Shown here piece after piece: positions 29,184 to 38,021 of a DNA stretch of 41,335 bases. Numbering within the stretch: position 1 is the stretch's first letter; each line of letters begins with the position of its first letter. The position numbers were made by a program, and so were the translations under genes. This DNA comes from Flavobacteriaceae bacterium (lineage in GTDB: Bacteria > Bacteroidota > Bacteroidia > Flavobacteriales > Flavobacteriaceae), in NCBI GenBank assembly GCA_023700885.1, contig JAMPYA010000002.1, positions 1 through 41,335 of the forward strand, given 5' to 3'. The notes below the pieces were generated by a model that saw only the letters and a program-made list of their open reading frames with translations, did no database searches and was not told the origin of the DNA.

Positions 29184-30024
29184 ATTTAGATACCTTTAAT
29201 TTTTGACCAATTGACAGTTGATTTCCATTTAAATTATTAAGCTTTATCAACTCCTCTACCGTAAAATTATATTTTTTTGAAATGGAATAAAGCGTGTCTC
29301 CTTTAATAACTTCGTGCTCTATAACAGCAATAACATCAGGGGTTTGAACTTTTGTTGAATATCCTAAAACCTGTTCATCAAAGCGATATAACTCATAGTC
29401 TTCTATTAATTTAATCAATTTTAAAGGATATAATTTATCTGTAGCGTAACCGGCTTCCTTTAATCCATAAGCCCAAGAAATATAATCATTCTCTTTAAAA
29501 GTAAATAATTTACTATAACGCGAACGGCTTGTTAAAAATGCTGAGTGATCTATAAAAGAAAGTTTAGGGTCATCATATTTTCTAAAACATTCGCCTAAAG
29601 AATCGTCATCATGAGAAACAGATTGACCTTCCCATTCTTTATGACATTTTACTCCAAAATGATTATTAGATTTAAGTGATAAATGACTTTGACCACTATT
29701 AGATTCTACAATTGCCTGAGCCAATTTTATACTTGCTGGTATTTTAAATTTTCGCATTTCTGCCATAGCTTCTCCAGAAAATACATCTATGTATAAAAGT
29801 GTCGCTATTTTTAACTGAGGTTTACGTTCTAATATTTCTCTGGCATAACCGCTATTTCTTACTTCAGTTTTTACATCTTCTTTTGTAGAAATAACAGATT
29901 CTACAGGTTTTTTGGTAACTGATTTATTTGTCGTTTGTTGCGGATAATACACCTGTTTTTTAGAATAACAACTAGACACCAGAACTGATAAGCAAATGCT
30001 ATATAAGAATATTTTAATTTTCAT
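29182..30024 (-). CDS. Glucosaminidase (GH73-like) lipoprotein with LysM domain
   Basis: A 280-residue lipoprotein (lipobox VSSC, Cys about residue 19) with a proline/lysine-rich linker. Residues about 75-220 form a glucosaminidase domain: IPASIKLAQAIVESNSGQSHLS with the catalytic Glu in AIVESN, then NNHFGVKCH and a tyrosine-rich KYDDPKLSFIDHSAFL, LKEAGYATD. A single LysM repeat closes the protein (IKGDTLYSISKKYNFTVEELIKLNNL), which binds peptidoglycan. The protein would cleave the glycan backbone in the cell wall, anchored on the inner or outer membrane. It is a single gene, downstream of the ABC-F gene on the same strand. Confidence 0.9.
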   Translation of the reverse strand: MKIKIFLYSICLSVLVSSCYSKKQVYYPQQTTNKSVTKKPVESVISTKEDVKTEVRNSGYAREILERKPQLKIATLLYIDVFSGEAMAEMRKFKIPASIKLAQAIVESNSGQSHLSLKSNNHFGVKCHKEWEGQSVSHDDDSLGECFRKYDDPKLSFIDHSAFLTSRSRYSKLFTFKENDYISWAYGLKEAGYATDKLYPLKLIKLIEDYELYRFDEQVLGYSTKVQTPDVIAVIEHEVIKGDTLYSISKKYNFTVEELIKLNNLNGNQLSIGQKLKVSK

Positions 30025-30134
30025 GTTAACTATTTAAAGTATGTTCTCTTTCAATTTTTTGCTAAAAATAACTAATTCCGCTATTAAAAGCCATTTTTAG
30101 CACCTCGAAAAGTGTTAATTATTTCAAAATAAAT

Positions 30135-32039
30135 TTAACTAAGTAAATCTGCGCACAATGTCCAATCATCCATTAACTGCTCTAGTTGATCTTTTTTAGT
30201 CTGATATTTTGCAAAGAATTCTGGAGTTACCTCAACTAAATTTTTAGCTAACTGTGTTTCAATATTTTTTATTTCTTCTTCAATTTTAGCAATTTCTTTT
30301 TCAAACTTATTCAGCTTATTTTTGAGTTGTTTAATTTCCTTCTCAGATTGCTTATTTTGAATATAATTTTCTTTACCACTACTATTTTCTTGAATGTTTA
30401 TGACAGTTTTCTTTTCAGCTTCTCTAAAATTATTTAAATTTTGTTGCATTAAAAACTCATTGATATTGCCTAAATATTCAATAATTTTTTGATCTTTAAA
30501 AAAATATACTTTATTGGTAAGTCCCTGTAAAAAATCTCGATCATGAGAAACTAAAATCAGTGTGCCTTCAAAATTAATAAGAGCTTGTTTTAAAACATTT
30601 TTAGAAGCAATATCTAGATGATTTGTAGGTTCATCCATTATTAAAACATTAAACGGAGAAAGCAACATTTTGCATAAGGCTAATCTGTTTCGCTCTCCAC
30701 CTGATAAAACTTTTACTTTTTTATCGGCTTCTTCACCTCCAAATAAAAATGCACCAAGCATATCACGCACTTTAGATCTATTACTTTCGTTAGCTGCGTT
30801 TTCCATCGTTTCTAAAACTGTAATATTACCATCCAAATAATCTGCCTGATTTTGAGCAAAATATCCAATTTGAACATTATGTCCATGAATAATTTTACCA
30901 TGAAACGCTACTTCTTTTACTAACATTTTTGCAAGAGTTGTTTTTCCTTGCCCGTTTTGACCTACAAAAGCAATCTTACTGCCTCTATCAATTAACATAT
31001 TAACATTGGTTAATACTTTTTTATCGCCATAATTTTTAGAAGCATCGACCACTTCGAAAACCACTTTTCCAGGCTGAATTGATAAAGGGAACTTAATATT
31101 CATTACCGAATTATCTTCATCATCTACTTCAATTCGTTCAACTTTATCTAACTTTTTAATTAAAGACTGCGCAAATGCTGCTTTTGAGGCTTTATATCTA
31201 AACTTTTCTATAAGTTGTTCTGTTTGTTTTATTTCCTTTTCTTGATTTTTTTGGGCCTGTAATTGCTTTTCTTTAATGTCACTTCTTAAAAGAAGATATT
31301 CTGAATAAGGTTTTTTATAATCATATATTTGACCTAATGAAATTTCTATGGTTCGATTGGTAACATTATCTAAAAACATTTTATCGTGTGAAACTAAGAT
31401 TACAGCACCAGGATAAGTCTTTAGAAAATTCTCAAACCACACAATTGATTCAATATCTAAATGATTTGTAGGTTCATCTAAAAGTAAAATATCATTATTT
31501 TGTAATAGTAGTTTTGCTAATTCAATTCTCATACGCCAGCCACCCGAAAAAGTGTCTGTTTGCTTATCAAAATCTTCCCGTTTAAAACCCAATCCAATTA
31601 AAATTCTTTCCGTTTCACCTTGGTATTTATAACCTCCTAATAATTCAAATCTATGATTTAAATCACTTAAATTATCTACTAATTGATTGTAATAATCACT
31701 ATTATAATCTTGATTAACAGTAAGTTCTTTGTTAATTGCATTAATTTCAGATTCAAGTTTTTCTAACTTTGTAAATGCTTTATAAGATTCTTCTAAAATG
31801 GTAAATCCTTTTTCAAAATCAATATCTTGTTTTAAAAATCCAATACATATTTCTTTATCTATTGCTATACTTCCGGCATCATATTCTTGTTCCCCTGTAA
31901 TAATTTTTAAAAGAGTAGATTTCCCTGCTCCATTTTTACCAATTAAACCAATTCGTTGACCACGATCAATTTTAAAAGTTATCTCTGAGAATAAATCTTC
32001 TCCACTAAATGAAATCGTTAAATTGTGAATATTCAGCAT
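30135..32039 (-). CDS. ABC-F family ATPase (Uup-like)
   Basis: A 634-residue protein with two soluble ABC domains and no membrane helices. The first has Walker A GKNGAGKSTLLK, signature FSGGWRMRIELAKLLL and LLLDEPTNHLDIES; the second has GQNGQGKTTLAK, LSGGERNRLALCKMLL and MDEPTNHLDIASKN. A charged inter-domain linker (residues about 240-300) and a long Lys/Glu coiled coil at the C-terminus (residues about 560-634) are visible. The coiled coil and linker fit Uup-like ABC-F proteins, which act on ribosomes rather than transport. Antibiotic-protection ABC-F proteins are also in this superfamily, but nothing here points to that. Own promoter box; single gene. Confidence 0.9.
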   Translation of the reverse strand: MLNIHNLTISFSGEDLFSEITFKIDRGQRIGLIGKNGAGKSTLLKIITGEQEYDAGSIAIDKEICIGFLKQDIDFEKGFTILEESYKAFTKLEKLESEINAINKELTVNQDYNSDYYNQLVDNLSDLNHRFELLGGYKYQGETERILIGLGFKREDFDKQTDTFSGGWRMRIELAKLLLQNNDILLLDEPTNHLDIESIVWFENFLKTYPGAVILVSHDKMFLDNVTNRTIEISLGQIYDYKKPYSEYLLLRSDIKEKQLQAQKNQEKEIKQTEQLIEKFRYKASKAAFAQSLIKKLDKVERIEVDDEDNSVMNIKFPLSIQPGKVVFEVVDASKNYGDKKVLTNVNMLIDRGSKIAFVGQNGQGKTTLAKMLVKEVAFHGKIIHGHNVQIGYFAQNQADYLDGNITVLETMENAANESNRSKVRDMLGAFLFGGEEADKKVKVLSGGERNRLALCKMLLSPFNVLIMDEPTNHLDIASKNVLKQALINFEGTLILVSHDRDFLQGLTNKVYFFKDQKIIEYLGNINEFLMQQNLNNFREAEKKTVINIQENSSGKENYIQNKQSEKEIKQLKNKLNKFEKEIAKIEEEIKNIETQLAKNLVEVTPEFFAKYQTKKDQLEQLMDDWTLCADLLS

Positions 32040-32064
32040 TTACTGTTAATTGAATCCTTTTTTG

Positions 32065-32072
32065 CAAAAGTA
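32065..32072 (-). promoter_or_regulatory. -7 box of ABC-F gene
   Basis: The minus strand reads TACTTTTG, matching TAnnTTTG, 25 nt upstream of the ATG. Confidence 0.5.
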
Positions 32073-32110
32073 TTGAATTTAAATTTATTGAAAGAAGAAT
32101 GAATAGATAT

Positions 32111-32138
32111 AAAAAAACTCTCGACCAGCGAGAGTTTT
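32111..32138 (-). terminator. Terminator at the end of gldKLMN
   Basis: AAAACTCTCG pairs with CGAGAGTTTT around a five-base loop; on the minus strand a run of seven T's follows, 15 nt after the gldN stop. Confidence 0.88.
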
Positions 32139-32152
32139 GAATTTATTAGGAA

Positions 32153-33055
32153 TTAATAATTCCACATATCAAGTTCCTTATTTCGAATTCCATCTTTAAT
32201 TTTCTCAGCCTCTAAAACTTGGAATAATGAATTACCTCTTATGTAATCAGATATTTTACGATTGCCATAAATATTTTCTTCTCTTGTAATTACTGCACTA
32301 AATCTGCGTGAATTTAGAACGTGATCAAAAGAAATTGGATACGCAGAATTTTTTGGATTGAAAATTTTCATACGATGTAGAACATCTCTAGCATCTGGAT
32401 AATAAACCCAAAATACGGGTATTTTCTCGTTTGGATCACCTCCTCTTCCGATTCGTTGAATATCTGGTGCCATAGGAGCAATACCTAATAATCTATATTT
32501 TAATTCACCTAGTTTCTTATCAAAGTACCAAACACCTTTAATCTCGAAGCCTATAATACTTTGTGATGTCAATGCAGTTCTATCAATATACTCTTCAATA
32601 TTAGCATTAGGGTTCGTATTTAAAACCGCAAATCCACCATCTGCAGTATCAACTCTTACTAATCTTTTTGAAATATTTGCAGCAGTTAATTTTTGAGTAA
32701 AATAATCATCATCATATACCTGTGTAATTTTCCCAGTATTTATACCATTTAACAAAGTTTCAAAAAGTGATCGTCTGTCAGAACTTATCTGGTTACTTTC
32801 GGTTGGGTAATATAAAGGCAAATTTAATCGCTCATTTAAATCAATATACTCCCAAACAACTTTAGACCAAAGAATATCTCTATCATCGACAAAACCATAA
32901 GGTAATGGCTCATCATTATCTGCAATTAATTGTTTTTGATTCTTTTTTCCAATTTCACTAGGATCTTTAGCATTTAATAAATTTGCTTGAGACCACAAAC
33001 TATTGGTTGTGATGAATAAAATTAAAATCAGGATTATATTTTTAATAAACTTCAT
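32153..33055 (-). CDS. gldN: Gliding motility / type IX secretion protein GldN
   Basis: A 300-residue exported protein (signal peptide MKFIKNIILILILFITTNSLWSQ). GldN associates with GldK as periplasmic ring parts at the outer membrane of the type IX secretion system. Recognisable segments are VDDRDILWSKVVWEYIDLNERLNLPLYYP, VFWVYYPDARDVLHRMKIFNPKN and SFDHVLNSRRFSAVITREEN. It starts 4 nt after the gldM stop and is the last gene of the gldKLMN unit, followed by a terminator. No second copy (gldO) lies beside it in this window, unlike in F. johnsoniae. Confidence 0.94.
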   Translation of the reverse strand: MKFIKNIILILILFITTNSLWSQANLLNAKDPSEIGKKNQKQLIADNDEPLPYGFVDDRDILWSKVVWEYIDLNERLNLPLYYPTESNQISSDRRSLFETLLNGINTGKITQVYDDDYFTQKLTAANISKRLVRVDTADGGFAVLNTNPNANIEEYIDRTALTSQSIIGFEIKGVWYFDKKLGELKYRLLGIAPMAPDIQRIGRGGDPNEKIPVFWVYYPDARDVLHRMKIFNPKNSAYPISFDHVLNSRRFSAVITREENIYGNRKISDYIRGNSLFQVLEAEKIKDGIRNKELDMWNY

Positions 33056-33059
33056 TTTT

Positions 33060-34604
33060 CTAATTTGTTAATTCAATACTAACTGGCAAAACATTTTTTA
33101 ATTTATAAGATGAATTGTTTTGAATTTGGGCTTTAACGTCAAAAATGAGAATAATATCACCAATTTTTGCACGTTGTAAGGCTTTTTGAGCTTGATCATC
33201 AAATTTGCTACCATTAACAATTACAGTAGCTTGACCTGGAACTTTAACTTTAAATCCACTAATTACTAAATTTAAATCAAATTCAAAATCTGGAATTGCT
33301 GCTCCTATTGTTGCTTTTGCTAAACTTTCTCTAGGCATTCTTAATGATCCATATTCCATACGAACACTTCCAGTTGGAGCAGGAATGTCTTTAATTCTAA
33401 AGGTTTGACCTGAAGAAACAACAGAACCATCAGGTAGTTTTCCTGATACTTTTATTGAAACTTCACTTCCTGTTTCAGGGCTTAAAATATACTTTCCTAA
33501 ACCAGTTGATTTTCTTAAACCAGGGGCAGAAGCAGTTACATTATTATCATGAACACCAGGAATTGATATGGTAATCGGATTCTCAACACCTCTATACACA
33601 ACATTCATTTTATCTGCAGAAACTACGGCACTATTTGGTTTGGAAACAACTGCATAAGTGCTTAAAATAGGAATTTCTACTGGTTTTCCATTTTCCATGA
33701 AAACAAATTTTCCCCTTATGGTATTTTCTCCAACATTACCAGAGGGGAATTCAAGTAAAACTTGACCTGCTTCTATTTTATTTTCAGGTATATTTCTACC
33801 ATTTATTTCAACACTAGTAGGTTTTAAAGTTGGATCAACTTTTCCAAGAACAATTTTACCCTTAAACATTTCTCCTTGGAAAAAGGCCGTTTTTTCAGGA
33901 ATTACAATTGCTTCATACTTAGTCATAGAAACATCGCTAATTAATTGACCTTGAAGCAATTCACTTAATACCTCAGTTTCAGTGGTTTTAATATCCATCT
34001 GTATTTGAGTTAAGTTTGTCAAAGATGCTATTAGTGGAAATGCTTCAAAATGATATTTTAACCATTTTTTACTTTTACCTTCTCTTGTAGTAACATCTGA
34101 AGTATTAAATCTTTCATTAGATACATTAGTTAAATGCTTGGCATCTGGTCCCAATATTTTTTCTAAAGAAGTTCTATAATTATCAATTTTAGCTACAAAT
34201 TCATCTCCATTTTTACTATATCCATCACCATCAAAAAAATATTCATCTAAAAATGCACTTTGGTCCATTACTTCATAATCCTTTTTATCAGGTAATTTTT
34301 CAGTCATTTGAGATTTAAGCGCTTCAATATCATTATAAAGATCTGTAGATAACTTTCTAATATTTTCAGCTTTTACTCTTAAAGGTTCATATTTTTCTTT
34401 TTGTTCAGCTGCTTTCTGAGATAACCCATTAAATGCAACGGTATTTTTAAGGTCTGATTTTATATTTGCTTCTACTAACTTCTCATTAAGAAAACCAAAA
34501 GATGATAGCACCTCTTTAGACATATTCATTGCAAGCATTGCAATAAACACAAGGTACATAAGATTAATCATCTTTTGCCGTGGTGATAATTGTCCTCCAG
34601 CCAT
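33060..34604 (-). CDS. gldM: Gliding motility / type IX secretion protein GldM
   Basis: A 514-residue protein anchored by one N-terminal membrane helix (residues about 12-31, MINLMYLVFIAMLAMNMSKEV) with a large periplasmic part. GldM and GldL form the proton-driven motor of the type IX secretion system and gliding; the GldM dimer reaches through the periplasm to the GldK/GldN ring. The start MAGGQLSPRQKMINLMYLVF and the internal PGVHDNNVTASAPG and PVSIEL ending are typical. Beta-strand-rich domains follow the early coiled coil (residues about 40-230). It lies 43 nt after gldL and 4 nt before gldN. Confidence 0.96.
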   Translation of the reverse strand: MAGGQLSPRQKMINLMYLVFIAMLAMNMSKEVLSSFGFLNEKLVEANIKSDLKNTVAFNGLSQKAAEQKEKYEPLRVKAENIRKLSTDLYNDIEALKSQMTEKLPDKKDYEVMDQSAFLDEYFFDGDGYSKNGDEFVAKIDNYRTSLEKILGPDAKHLTNVSNERFNTSDVTTREGKSKKWLKYHFEAFPLIASLTNLTQIQMDIKTTETEVLSELLQGQLISDVSMTKYEAIVIPEKTAFFQGEMFKGKIVLGKVDPTLKPTSVEINGRNIPENKIEAGQVLLEFPSGNVGENTIRGKFVFMENGKPVEIPILSTYAVVSKPNSAVVSADKMNVVYRGVENPITISIPGVHDNNVTASAPGLRKSTGLGKYILSPETGSEVSIKVSGKLPDGSVVSSGQTFRIKDIPAPTGSVRMEYGSLRMPRESLAKATIGAAIPDFEFDLNLVISGFKVKVPGQATVIVNGSKFDDQAQKALQRAKIGDIILIFDVKAQIQNNSSYKLKNVLPVSIELTN

Positions 34605-34647
34605 TTCTATTTTGTTTTTATGAATACCAATGTTCTATCTACTTATA

Positions 34648-35280
34648 TTATTTGTTGGACATAGCCGACAACATTTTACCATAAACAGCATTTAGTGATT
34701 CCATGTTTGCTGATAACGATTCCATTTGTTCTCTTAATCGTTCTGCATTTGCTGCAGAAGTATTATTTATTTCAGCTTGACGAGTAGCATTTTCTACCTG
34801 TGAACTATATAACTTGTTTAAAGCTTCCATTTGAATTGCTGCTAAAGTTAATTGTTCACTGTACTTACTTGTTGCTGATATTGAGTCATGGGTTGTTGCA
34901 ATTTCTTTTGCAGCACCCTCTAATTTTTGAATGCTGGCTGTAAATCCTTTCAATAAATCTGCATCAACCTTAGCATCTTTAAGTAAATCATCTAACTTAT
35001 GTGCTAATATACCTTCAACATCATCAGATTCATATGAAGATCTTTTTCCTGTTTTATCCTTCCCCAATTCAGGAAAAACTAGAGACCAATCCATGTCCTC
35101 TTCAATGGGTTCAAAAGCAGAAATAGCGAATACTATTGCTTCTACAATCATTCCTATTGTTAATATTATTGTACCGTAAGGCCAGTGGGCAATTTTAAAT
35201 AGAGCTCCAATAATTACTACAGATGCACCTAACCCGTAGGCCATGTTAAACATTTTTTTAGTTGATTTTGCTTGTGCCAT
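34648..35280 (-). CDS. gldL: Gliding motility / type IX secretion protein GldL
   Basis: A 210-residue inner-membrane protein with two N-terminal helices (residues about 10-28 and 36-56: MAYGLGASVVIIGALFKI, GTIILTIGMIVEAIVFAISAF) and a cytoplasmic, helical C-terminal part. GldL assembles as a pentamer around two GldM helices; a glutamate in the second helix (here in IVEAIVFAISAFEP) is part of the proton path. FKIAHWPYG is the family's inter-helix signature. It lies 25 nt after gldK and 43 nt before gldM. Confidence 0.96.
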   Translation of the reverse strand: MAQAKSTKKMFNMAYGLGASVVIIGALFKIAHWPYGTIILTIGMIVEAIVFAISAFEPIEEDMDWSLVFPELGKDKTGKRSSYESDDVEGILAHKLDDLLKDAKVDADLLKGFTASIQKLEGAAKEIATTHDSISATSKYSEQLTLAAIQMEALNKLYSSQVENATRQAEINNTSAANAERLREQMESLSANMESLNAVYGKMLSAMSNK

Positions 35281-35305
35281 AAACTTTAAAATTTAATGAT
35301 TGGGG

Positions 35306-36700
35306 TTATTTATTTTTTCTAGTTTTTGTTTTTTTTCCCGTTAAATTAGTTCCTAAATAATCGTGAACAGTTCTAAAACCTATATAACTTCTTGCTGAAT
35401 CACCATATTCAAAATCTCTTGTACTTACTTGTAAAAAGTACGCAACATCTTTCCAGGAACCTCCTCTTATTACTTTTCTATTATTTTTAGCATCTTCTAC
35501 GTTTGGATTCATGGTGGCTCCAAAGTTATAAGATGATTCCTGATAGGCAGAATTTGTCCATTCAGAAACATTTCCAGCCATATTATAAAGCCCAAATCCG
35601 TTAGGGTTATATGATTTTGCTTCCATAGTATAAAGAGCTCCATCAACGGCATAATCACCTCTACTAGGTTTAAAATTTGCTAAGAAGCATCCTCTGTCTG
35701 TAGTTGTATAAGGGCCTCCCCAAGGATAGATGGCAAAATTCAATCCTCCTCTTGCTGCAAATTCCCATTCAGCTTCGGTTGGAAGTCTGAATTGCGGAAC
35801 AGTACTTGGATGTTTTTTAGATTTTAAATAATCATTTTTCTTTTTAGTTCTCCAATTAGAAAAAGCTTTTGCTTGTTTCCAACTCACACCAACAACTGGA
35901 TAATCTGCATAGGCTTCATGCCAAAAATAATCTTGATGCATTGGATCATTATATGAATAATTAAAATCTTTTACCCATACAGTAGTGTCTGGATAAATAT
36001 TGACAACTTCTTTTCTAATAAAATCTTTTCTGTTACCGGTACTTTTTGCGGCAGACTCAATATCTAACCATGCGTAACTATATTTAAGTTTTTTAACATC
36101 AATCATTTTGCGTCCATTGATGCTTTCATCAATTGGAACAAACATAGTGTCCATTACTTCTGCATAGTATTCATCAGTAAAACGATTTGGACTCCAATCT
36201 AGTTTTTCTTTCCAATTAAGTACTTTTCCTTGAGTTGGTGAATTAAAATCTCCTAAACTTCCATAGTATTTCAACATATATTTAACATAAGGAGAAGCTT
36301 TTGTGGTATCAATGTTCATAAACTGAAAACGTTGAATTCCTTCTTTAGAAGGCTCTTTTCCATAAGCTAATTCTTCAGCTAATAATGCCAATTTAGTTCT
36401 TACAACTGAATCACGAACCCAAAAAACGAATTCTTTATATTCGCTATTAGTAATTTCGGTTTCATCCATATAAAATGGTCTAACTGTTACGGTTCTTGTA
36501 GGTGTATTAAATGCATTAGAAACATCTTCATCTTGACTACCCATTGTAAATGACCCTCCAGGTATTAGCACCATTCCATAAGGTTTTTCTCCATACCATT
36601 TGGTTTTGGTTTTAGCCCCTACTAATTCTCCTCGATCATTTGAACCACAACTATAAAAAAACGCTACTATAAGCAACAGATAAACTGTATTTCTCCTCAT
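35306..36700 (-). CDS. gldK: Gliding motility / type IX secretion lipoprotein GldK
   Basis: A 464-residue lipoprotein (MRRNTVYLLLIVAFFYSC; Cys about residue 18) with a formylglycine-generating-enzyme-like (FGE-sulfatase) fold. Markers are GMVLIPGGSFTMGSQ, FYMDETEITNSEYKEF, PVVGVSWKQAKAFSNW, FRLPTEAEWEFAARGG and a late NMAGNVSEWT with VIRGGSWKD. In T9SS it builds, with GldN, the periplasmic ring at the outer membrane. It is the first gene of gldKLMN and has its own -7 box. An arginase-fold gene and topA precede it on the same strand. Confidence 0.96.
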   Translation of the reverse strand: MRRNTVYLLLIVAFFYSCGSNDRGELVGAKTKTKWYGEKPYGMVLIPGGSFTMGSQDEDVSNAFNTPTRTVTVRPFYMDETEITNSEYKEFVFWVRDSVVRTKLALLAEELAYGKEPSKEGIQRFQFMNIDTTKASPYVKYMLKYYGSLGDFNSPTQGKVLNWKEKLDWSPNRFTDEYYAEVMDTMFVPIDESINGRKMIDVKKLKYSYAWLDIESAAKSTGNRKDFIRKEVVNIYPDTTVWVKDFNYSYNDPMHQDYFWHEAYADYPVVGVSWKQAKAFSNWRTKKKNDYLKSKKHPSTVPQFRLPTEAEWEFAARGGLNFAIYPWGGPYTTTDRGCFLANFKPSRGDYAVDGALYTMEAKSYNPNGFGLYNMAGNVSEWTNSAYQESSYNFGATMNPNVEDAKNNRKVIRGGSWKDVAYFLQVSTRDFEYGDSARSYIGFRTVHDYLGTNLTGKKTKTRKNK

Positions 36701-36763
36701 AATTAATTTTTATCTTATACTAAAATACAACTCTTTATTTAATCTAAAGCCAGTATTAACTCA

Positions 36764-36771
36764 CAAATATA
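36764..36771 (-). promoter_or_regulatory. -7 box of the gldKLMN unit
   Basis: The minus strand reads TATATTTG, about 63 nt upstream of the gldK ATG, within the 128-bp gap after the arginase-like gene. Confidence 0.5.
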
Positions 36772-36828
36772 AAATATATTTTGAAGTAATAACTATACTT
36801 AGTCGTTATATATACAACTTAAATCAAC

Positions 36829-37986
36829 TTAAATTATCTTTCTTATCGTTTTGTACCAACGTTCAGGAATTTCTTGATTGGTTGCATTTACATATTCCTG
36901 ATAAGTACATGGTATTAACGATTTTCTTTTAATATTATTATTTTCGTTGATATTAATTTCAAACCACCAACGTCCACTTTTAATACTTTTAAAAAAAATC
37001 AAATCTTCATCTTCTACAGGAACTATATATTTTTGATAGTTTTCTTTTAATCCAAAAGGATAATCGTTAGCTCTAAAATTAACTCCTTCAATAAAATACC
37101 AAATCATTTGAGCTATTAATTGTGCGGTCTGATTATTTCTATCAAAAATAGGATTATATTCATAAATTCCAAATGAAGTTACTTTATCACTAATACCTGC
37201 ATAACGAGCTACGGCACAAATTTCATCTCCATAAAAACCGTTTGGAGTAGCATTTTGATTGGCAGGTGCATCAGATTGACGAACAACACTCAAATCAATG
37301 CTCACAATATCTGCATCGCGAAGCAAGGGTTCTACATTTTCAATTTTTTTGGCTTCACCTAAACGAATACTATCAAAATACATAGAATCTAACAAATCAA
37401 TTTCATCTTGGGGAACGAAATAAGATTGATAACCAATATTGCTATAATTAAATAAGTTATTAGGTTGCTCCATAATTATCTTACTTAAATAAGATTGAGA
37501 GTTAATTTCACCAGAAATTACACCCAAATCAAATTTATGATCAACAACGGCCAAATTAACCATTTGTTCAAGCAAATCGTATGCTCTGTAATTAGCATAA
37601 GTTAAATCATGCTCGCCACCAATAATGATTGGAATTATATTTCGTTTTAATAAAAAACGAAGAACTTCAATTAATGCAAAATAAGTATCAGAGACCTCAG
37701 CTCCTTGATTAATGTTTCCTAAATCCACCACTGAACTAGTCCAATTTCCTTGATATAATTGATAAAACTCTTTTCGAATTATATCCAATCCTTCTCCTGT
37801 TGTTTCGTTATTAACAGCTAACCTACCTTCTTGTACACCAATAATAGCAAGTTTAGCATGATTCAAATCGGGGAGCCCGTTTTTAACGGAATGAATCTTT
37901 ATTGATTTCCCAATAGATTGACTGTGAAGATGTTTAATTTCATCACATAAAGAATCTGAAACAGGCGATAAATAATCAACAACCAT
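36829..37986 (-). CDS. Arginase-fold protein with altered metal site (formiminoglutamase-like)
   Basis: A 385-residue member of the arginase/agmatinase/formiminoglutamase superfamily. Ordinary members hold two Mn ions through GGDHS, DAHxD and DxD motifs. Here these read GGEHD (residues 123-127; His126 kept), DHKFD (149-153; the middle His is Lys151) and IDLS (230-233; the second Asp is Ser233). So two of six ligands have changed, and hydrolysis of a guanidino substrate by the usual route is doubtful. The C-terminus from about 300 on (RSGRWWFEI, CTYQEYVNATNQEIPERWYK) is an extra part not seen in arginase. It sits 35 nt after topA and 128 nt before gldK; automatic annotation often calls such proteins formimidoylglutamase. 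Confidence 0.85.
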   Translation of the reverse strand: MVVDYLSPVSDSLCDEIKHLHSQSIGKSIKIHSVKNGLPDLNHAKLAIIGVQEGRLAVNNETTGEGLDIIRKEFYQLYQGNWTSSVVDLGNINQGAEVSDTYFALIEVLRFLLKRNIIPIIIGGEHDLTYANYRAYDLLEQMVNLAVVDHKFDLGVISGEINSQSYLSKIIMEQPNNLFNYSNIGYQSYFVPQDEIDLLDSMYFDSIRLGEAKKIENVEPLLRDADIVSIDLSVVRQSDAPANQNATPNGFYGDEICAVARYAGISDKVTSFGIYEYNPIFDRNNQTAQLIAQMIWYFIEGVNFRANDYPFGLKENYQKYIVPVEDEDLIFFKSIKSGRWWFEININENNNIKRKSLIPCTYQEYVNATNQEIPERWYKTIRKII

Positions 37987-38021
37987 ATTATCAAGTTAAT
38001 TTCTAATGGTGTTAAGATATA

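Noticed and set aside
30025-30134. Terminator between the ABC-F and glucosaminidase genes
   Set aside because: Only weak partial stems (GTG/CAC) and no proper T-tract; not callable.
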